A DNA stretch of 64,000 nt from CAUZIZ01 sp965222655 (GTDB lineage: Bacteria; Acidobacteriota; UBA6911; RPQK01; JAJDTT01), in NCBI GenBank assembly GCA_965222655.1, contig CBDCUP010000003.1, positions 248,001 to 312,000 of the forward strand. The letters are read 5' to 3'. The translations under genes and the position numbers were made by a program. Shown piece by piece: positions 59,757-64,000 of this stretch. The notes beneath the pieces are model-generated. The model was not told the origin of the DNA, made no database searches, and was given only the letters and a program-made list of their open reading frames with translations. The first letter of the stretch is position 1, and every line of letters begins with the position of its first letter.

Positions 59757-60467
59757 ATGAAAGATAGAAGGGTTTTGGCGCTTGAGCATTTACCTATTCC
59801 ACTGAGTACCCAACCAGATCCAATGGAGTCAGCCTGCTTATCCACTGGAATTGATGTATTGGACACTGTTTTGGAAGGAGGGCTTTCGCGAGGAAAGATC
59901 AGCGAGATTGTAGGAACCCCTTCCAGTGGACGCACTGGACTGATCCTTTCGATTCTGGCTCAAGCAATCGCCAAAGAAGAACTCGTCGCCTATATTGACG
60001 CTTTCGACTCGTTGGATCCCAGTTTCGCGATCAAGGCCGGTGTAAAACTGAAACAGCTTCTCTGGGTCCGCTGTGGAGCCTCACAGGAGAAGGCGTTCAA
60101 AGCAGCAGATATTCTTGCCCCTACGGGGAGATTCGGGGTGCTGGTACTCGATCTGAACCCGGCTGAAAATCTTTTCAAGCGGTGTAGGGTCAAAAGAGCT
60201 CCTCTTTCGTCCTGGTTCAGACTTAAGCGATCGCTTCAGGGAACCCCCACACTGCTGCTGGTCATCGGTCAAGAGTCCACTGCTGGCAGCGCGGCGTCGG
60301 TGACCCTCTCTCTCAGAAGATGCAAAGTGCAGTGGTGCTTTGCTTCAGGCGAAGATTCATCTCCCACTCTTGCCAGCCTCACCCCCTTTTTCTATGGCAT
60401 TTGGACGGAAGCCCAGTTAGTGCGAGGTAGGCACCACGGTCATGTCACGTTTTATAGCCGTTTTTAG
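59757..60467 (+). CDS. imuA: ImuA-like RecA-fold protein
   Basis: 236 residues. A RecA/SulA-like ATPase fold: STGIDVLDTVLEGGLSRGKISEIVGTPSSGRTGLIL, where the P-loop has GRT in place of GKT, and LVAYIDAFDSLDPSFAIKAGVKLKQLLWVR. This matches the ImuA (ImuA') proteins that act with ImuB and DnaE2 in damage-induced mutagenesis. Its 3' end overlaps imuB by 26 bp. Its codon usage is AT-richer than the neighbours. Expression is expected to be SOS-dependent from family knowledge. Confidence 0.8.
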   Translation: MKDRRVLALEHLPIPLSTQPDPMESACLSTGIDVLDTVLEGGLSRGKISEIVGTPSSGRTGLILSILAQAIAKEELVAYIDAFDSLDPSFAIKAGVKLKQLLWVRCGASQEKAFKAADILAPTGRFGVLVLDLNPAENLFKRCRVKRAPLSSWFRLKRSLQGTPTLLLVIGQESTAGSAASVTLSLRRCKVQWCFASGEDSSPTLASLTPFFYGIWTEAQLVRGRHHGHVTFYSRF

Positions 60468-61734
60468 CTCCGATCTGCCACTCACACTTCCAGTGGTGCA
60501 GTCGCTTTCACCTCGGGTGGCCCTCTGCCCTCCTGATGGAGTATTTGTAGAAGTTTCTGCACGGGTCGAAGGCGACATTCTGAAGCAGTTGATCGAGCGC
60601 AGCGATAGATCCGTGGTCTTGAAAACAGGAGTGGCTTCTACCCGTACGGCCGCCTTCCTTGCTGCCAGGTTTCGCTCGGGTAGCATTGTTCCTGCGGGCA
60701 AAGAGCGGGAGTTTTCGGCCACATTTCCGATCCAGCCACTTTTCCCGTATGCAGGAGTCCATCCCGCCCTTTTCAGAGTCCTCGATCAGTGGGGGATTCG
60801 GACAATGGGGCAGCTGGCGAATCTTCCTGAACGAGAGTTATCTCTCCGCCTGGGGGAAGCGGGACTTCATTTACGAAGGATGGCCCGCGGTGAAGATATT
60901 GAACCTTTTTATCCAGAGATAGCAGAACCCCATTTCGAGGAACGGAAAACGCTGGATTGGGCAGTCGATTCTTCGGAATCACTTGCCTTCATTTTCAATA
61001 CTCTTCTAGGGCGCCTGTGTGCCCGTCTGCAGACCCACGGTAAGGCCACGGATTCGATCCATTTGATTCTAAAACTAGACAATCGGTCTTCTTACGAACG
61101 ACGACTCCGACTGGCTTACCCCATGAAGGATCCCAAGACCTTGCTTTCGATCCTGCGTTTGAAATTACAATCGGATCCGCCTCAGGCGGCCATACTCGAG
61201 GTGTTCCTTCAGGCAGAGCCGACCCAAGCACGCACTCCGCAGCAACATCTTTTCCAACCGAAAACCGCTTCCAACCCGGAATTGCTCCCCCGCACGTTAG
61301 CTCGATTGCAGGCCCTGGTCGGCGACGGAAACGTCGGTTCCCCAACCTTGTTGGATAGTCACCGCCCCGACGCAGTTCGAATCAGGCCCTTCCAACTCGT
61401 CGAGTCCAAGAGGCAGAAGAGGAAGAAGGGAACTGCCCTATCAGAGAACCCAAAAGAAGAAATCTCTCCCTATTTTCCCGTCGAACCAGGTATTGAGTGC
61501 GCTTCGCTATCGCTGCGAAGAATCCGGCCTCCGGTCCCTGCCCTGATTCGTCCAAGCCAGATCCTGGCCCGGGCTGGACCCTGGCGTTCTTCGGGCGAGT
61601 GGTGGACCGGAACATCTGAGGCAGAGGGGTGGTCACACGATCAATGGGACATCGAGTTTACCGACGGTGCAGTGTGCCGTGTTTTCTGGGATCACGATAG
61701 AAACGGCTGGTTTGTCGACGGAATCTACGACTGA
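60442..61734 (+). CDS. imuB: ImuB-like Y-family polymerase homologue, shortened N-terminus
   Basis: 430 residues. It retains the parts of ImuB after the palm: RVALCPPDGVFVEVS, TAAFLAARF, LFRVLDQWGIRTMGQLANLPERELSLRLGEAGLHLRRMARGED, little finger around LDWAVDSSESLAFIFNTLLGRLCARLQ, and a C-terminal beta region ending YD (SGEWWTGTSEAEGWSHDQWDIEFTDGAVCRVFWD). ImuB is non-catalytic and bridges the beta clamp, ImuA and DnaE2. The usual first 60-80 residues of the Y-family palm are missing, so this copy is more compact than normal. dnaE2 is not in the window. Confidence 0.85.
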   Translation: MSRFIAVFSSDLPLTLPVVQSLSPRVALCPPDGVFVEVSARVEGDILKQLIERSDRSVVLKTGVASTRTAAFLAARFRSGSIVPAGKEREFSATFPIQPLFPYAGVHPALFRVLDQWGIRTMGQLANLPERELSLRLGEAGLHLRRMARGEDIEPFYPEIAEPHFEERKTLDWAVDSSESLAFIFNTLLGRLCARLQTHGKATDSIHLILKLDNRSSYERRLRLAYPMKDPKTLLSILRLKLQSDPPQAAILEVFLQAEPTQARTPQQHLFQPKTASNPELLPRTLARLQALVGDGNVGSPTLLDSHRPDAVRIRPFQLVESKRQKRKKGTALSENPKEEISPYFPVEPGIECASLSLRRIRPPVPALIRPSQILARAGPWRSSGEWWTGTSEAEGWSHDQWDIEFTDGAVCRVFWDHDRNGWFVDGIYD

Positions 61735-61830
61735 CTTATAAGGAGTCGGTTGTCGATTCGATCTGGACACAACCCCGTTGGGATTGACCCGAGAAAGTGA
61801 AACGGGTGCAGACCCTTAGGCCGAAGGAGA

Positions 61831-61891
61831 TACGCCGAAGGCGTTGTTGCGAGTAGCCCAGGGTTGCAATGCGAAGCGAGCTACCCTGGGT
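61831..61891. repeat. Intact dispersed palindromic repeat (IS110 target family)
   Basis: TACGCCGAAGGCGTT at 61831, then GAGTAGCCCAGGGTTGCAAT, then GCGAAGCGAGCTACCCTGGG ending at 61890. The CCCAGGGT (61857-61864) and ACCCTGGG (61883-61890) arms form a hairpin. It is the undisturbed version of the site that the IS110 element split at 39061/40731. It lies in the 190-bp gap between imuB and group II intron 2. Confidence 0.8.
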
Positions 61892-61923
61892 CTGAGTCAG
61901 GAAAGGCTTCCTACCCTGTAAGG

Positions 61924-64000
61924 GTGCGATGAGCCGCAGTGGCTCGAACTAAGTCAAACCATGTTAGACAAACGGTGAGGCGTTTGGAAAGGAGGAAATA
62001 AAGCGATAAGAGAGGCAAGACGCCGAAGCCTACCTGTGCGAGTCCACGCTCGTACAGAACTTCCTGCTCGAACTCCGCGATTAACCAGCGGGGGTACGCA
62101 GCCAGGGCGCTCCCAACGGCTGGACCGGAAGAAGGGATCGTCACGAAGGGGCCAGGCAGGAAGACTTCGGGAGACGGCACTTCGGCCTAGAGCAAAGCGC
62201 CAACGACCGCCCTTGAGTGAAGCGTTGGCGAGGTTCCCTGACCTCGTCTCCAGAGAGAACATGTGGTTATCTCTCTGGAACTGCTTTGGGTGATACCTGT
62301 CGCCGCCTGAGGAAAATGGTTCGAGTCATGACCGGTGAATGTCCCCCGCCGTCCCCTGTGGGTGAGTCCGCGCTATAAGCCCCCGGTGAAAGGCGACGGA
62401 TGATGCGGTGGTGCGGAGAAGGCTTCCTGAGCCGCCTCCGCTTTAGGGATTGCCGCAGAGCCGGAGTACTCCAGTTTCGGCTGGAGGAAAGGTCAAACCG
62501 AAGACGAGGTGAGGAAGAATCCTGAGTCTGGGTAGTTAGCGTCTCGGCCGTGGCCCCCCAAATGGGTCGGCCCGTGCTCTTGTCCGGGTCAAACCGGGAA
62601 AACAGACCCCCCAGGGGCCTGGCTAAGAAACACCCGATAGATCTCCGATCCGCCTCACCTGATGATGCAACAGAACAGGAACACCATGGTGAAGAACAGA
62701 AAAGTGCACTCCTTGACCGGTCGCATCACGATCGAGCTCATGCGTGCCGCCTTTAAGAAAGTCAAGCGCAACCGAGGCGCCGCCGGGGTGGACAAGGTCA
62801 GCATCGGGATGTTCAAGGACAACCTCGAACAAAATCTTCTCGCGCTGATGAAAGATCTTAAATCAGGCGAGTTTCGACCCGTTCCGCTGCGCCGAGTCCA
62901 TCTCTCCAAGGGGCCTCACACGAAGAAGACCCGGCCGCTCGGGATTCCCGGGGTCCGCGACCGCGTGGGCCAGGAAGTCCTGCGACGGCTGCTGGAACCT
63001 ATCTTCGAGTCGCTCTTTCAGGAAGCCTCCTTCGGGTTTCGTCCCAAACGCAACTGTCATCAGGCGATCCAGTGGGTGTTGTCCCTTCACGACGCCGGCT
63101 ACGGCTTCGTACTCGACGCCGACATTGAAGGCTTTTTCGACAACATTCCACAAGACGTCATTATGCAGTTGGTGGCCGACAAGGTTGCCGACGGTAATAT
63201 CCTTCGCCTTCTTCAACGATTTCTCACTGCCGGAGTCATGGAGGACGGTGTCTTCAAGCCGACCACGGTCGGCACGCCACAAGGAGGGGTGATTTCCCCT
63301 CTTTTGGCTAACATTGTCCTTAATCAACTGGACTGGGCTCTCGACCGGGCGGGTTTTCAATTTGCCCGGTACGCCGACGACTTCGTCGTCCTGACCCGGT
63401 CCGAAAGGCAGGCGCAAGAGGCCTTGGCACTGGTCCAGCTGCTGCTGGCAACCCTTCAGCTAACGCTGAGTCCGGAGAAAACCCGGATCACGACGTTCGG
63501 AAAAGGCTATGAGTTTCTTGGCTTTTTCCTCTCGTCCCGTTCCCGGCGTATGCGCGACAAGTCCCAGCGGAAATTCAAGGATAAGGTGCGGGAATTAACC
63601 GTTCGCCACCATAACCTCGATGCCGAGGCGATCCTGAAATTGAACCGAGTGATCAGGGGGACGGCTCAGTACTTCGCCCCCGAGTTCGCGACCAATCGCT
63701 GGCTCTTCCAAAAGCTCGACTCCTGGGTCCGTCTGCGACTCCGGAGTATGAAGCTCAAGCGGAAGAACTACAACGACAATCGCAAACTCAGGGTGGGGTT
63801 CTTCTGCCGAAAACTCGGCTTGCTTACCCTTGAAAGCTTCTGCCTCTATCGCAACACCTATGGCCAAGTCTGTTACGTCGTTCCCCGTCTTGGGGCAACG
63901 TCTTTGGGGTCGCCCGGTGAGTGACCCTCACGCCGGTAAATATGAGGAATAGACCCCATCGCGACAACGGGGAGGGGCAGGCGGGAACCCCGCCTGTCTC
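61924..64000 (+). mobile_element. Group II intron 2, 3' end beyond window
   Basis: A GTGCGA 5' start at 61924 fits the GUGYG consensus. The next 740 bp are non-coding and structured (domains I-III), then comes the maturase gene at 62662-63924. The sequence after the stop shows a G-rich hairpin region (GGGGAGGGGCAGGCGGGAACCCC) but domain V is not reached. It differs throughout from intron 1. A small hairpin AGGAAAGGCTTCCT (61900-61913) lies 10 bp upstream of the start. Confidence 0.8.
62662..63924 (+). CDS. ltrA: Group II intron reverse transcriptase/maturase (intron 2)
   Basis: 420 residues. RT motifs: KRNRGAAGVDKVSIGMF, TRPLGIPGVRDRVGQEVLRRLLEPIFE, ASFGFRPKRNCHQAI, VLDADIEGFFDNIPQDVI, GTPQGGVISPLLANIVLNQLD and catalytic FARYADDFVVL. 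The X domain follows (YEFLGFFLSS, LNRVIRGTAQYF) and the protein ends without an endonuclease domain. ATG at 62662 or the next in-frame ATGs. It lies in the sense orientation of its own intron. Confidence 0.95.
   Translation: MMQQNRNTMVKNRKVHSLTGRITIELMRAAFKKVKRNRGAAGVDKVSIGMFKDNLEQNLLALMKDLKSGEFRPVPLRRVHLSKGPHTKKTRPLGIPGVRDRVGQEVLRRLLEPIFESLFQEASFGFRPKRNCHQAIQWVLSLHDAGYGFVLDADIEGFFDNIPQDVIMQLVADKVADGNILRLLQRFLTAGVMEDGVFKPTTVGTPQGGVISPLLANIVLNQLDWALDRAGFQFARYADDFVVLTRSERQAQEALALVQLLLATLQLTLSPEKTRITTFGKGYEFLGFFLSSRSRRMRDKSQRKFKDKVRELTVRHHNLDAEAILKLNRVIRGTAQYFAPEFATNRWLFQKLDSWVRLRLRSMKLKRKNYNDNRKLRVGFFCRKLGLLTLESFCLYRNTYGQVCYVVPRLGATSLGSPGE

Overview
The window looks like chromosomal DNA of a diderm, probably Acidobacteriota or a near relative. 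This rests on gene content: an ASPIC/UnbV-type giant repeat protein, a bactofilin, imuA/imuB, an addAB pair, ETF-ubiquinone oxidoreductase, a DUF2062 protein, secreted TPR and BNR-repeat proteins, and many dispersed intergenic palindromes. No rRNA, tRNA or CRISPR array was found. Phylum assignment is an inference; no marker gene was compared.

Layout. 1-5 kb (minus): amidohydrolase fragment, PP2C phosphatase, zinc-ribbon membrane protein, DUF4416 protein and ligA, with a 257-bp MITE wedged between the last two. 5.5-10.4 kb (plus): FnIII lipoprotein, then a three-gene biotin-dependent acyl-CoA carboxylase operon whose alpha chain is split by one in-frame stop. 10.4-14.2 kb (minus): secreted propeller protein, folC and accD. 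14.4-23.6 kb (plus): xseA-xseB-ispA-tlyA, thiL, DUF2062, two secreted TPR proteins and rnc, with a minus-strand nucleoside phosphorylase in between. 23.7-31.9 kb: CPBP protease, acidic small protein, second MITE copy, another MITE-like element, an SDR, an outer-membrane candidate, a BNR-repeat protein, and zinc-ribbon/RDD membrane proteins. 32.4-38.9 kb (plus): bactofilin, methyltransferase and ASPIC/UnbV giant as a translationally coupled operon, then cstA.

39-45 kb is mobile-rich: an IS110-family element, ETF-QO and a group II intron. 45.1-54.2 kb: addA/addB, efp, a small zinc-finger protein, a two-helix membrane peptide, a Janus/Ocnus-like protein and a ferredoxin. 54.26-57.15 kb: a complete ISKra4-family element carrying a DruA-like (DUF4338) gene, with 18-bp TIRs and a 9-bp target duplication. 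57.2-59.3 kb (minus): ABC-2 permease, DUF420 and HEAT protein. 59.7-61.7 kb: imuA-imuB. From 61.9 kb to the window edge: a second, different group II intron.

The most interesting signal is at 39.06-40.73 kb. The IS110-family element can be bounded because it splits a dispersed palindromic repeat. Upstream of its transposase lie two stem/internal-loop/stem structures. The arms of the first match the two halves of the actual target site. The arms of the second match the two element ends. That is the architecture of an IS110 bridge RNA, readable here directly from sequence. Also notable are a 318/319-bp MITE family with 8-bp target duplications whose end supplies an in-frame ATG to both flanking genes, and the DruA-like gene inside a bounded insertion sequence.
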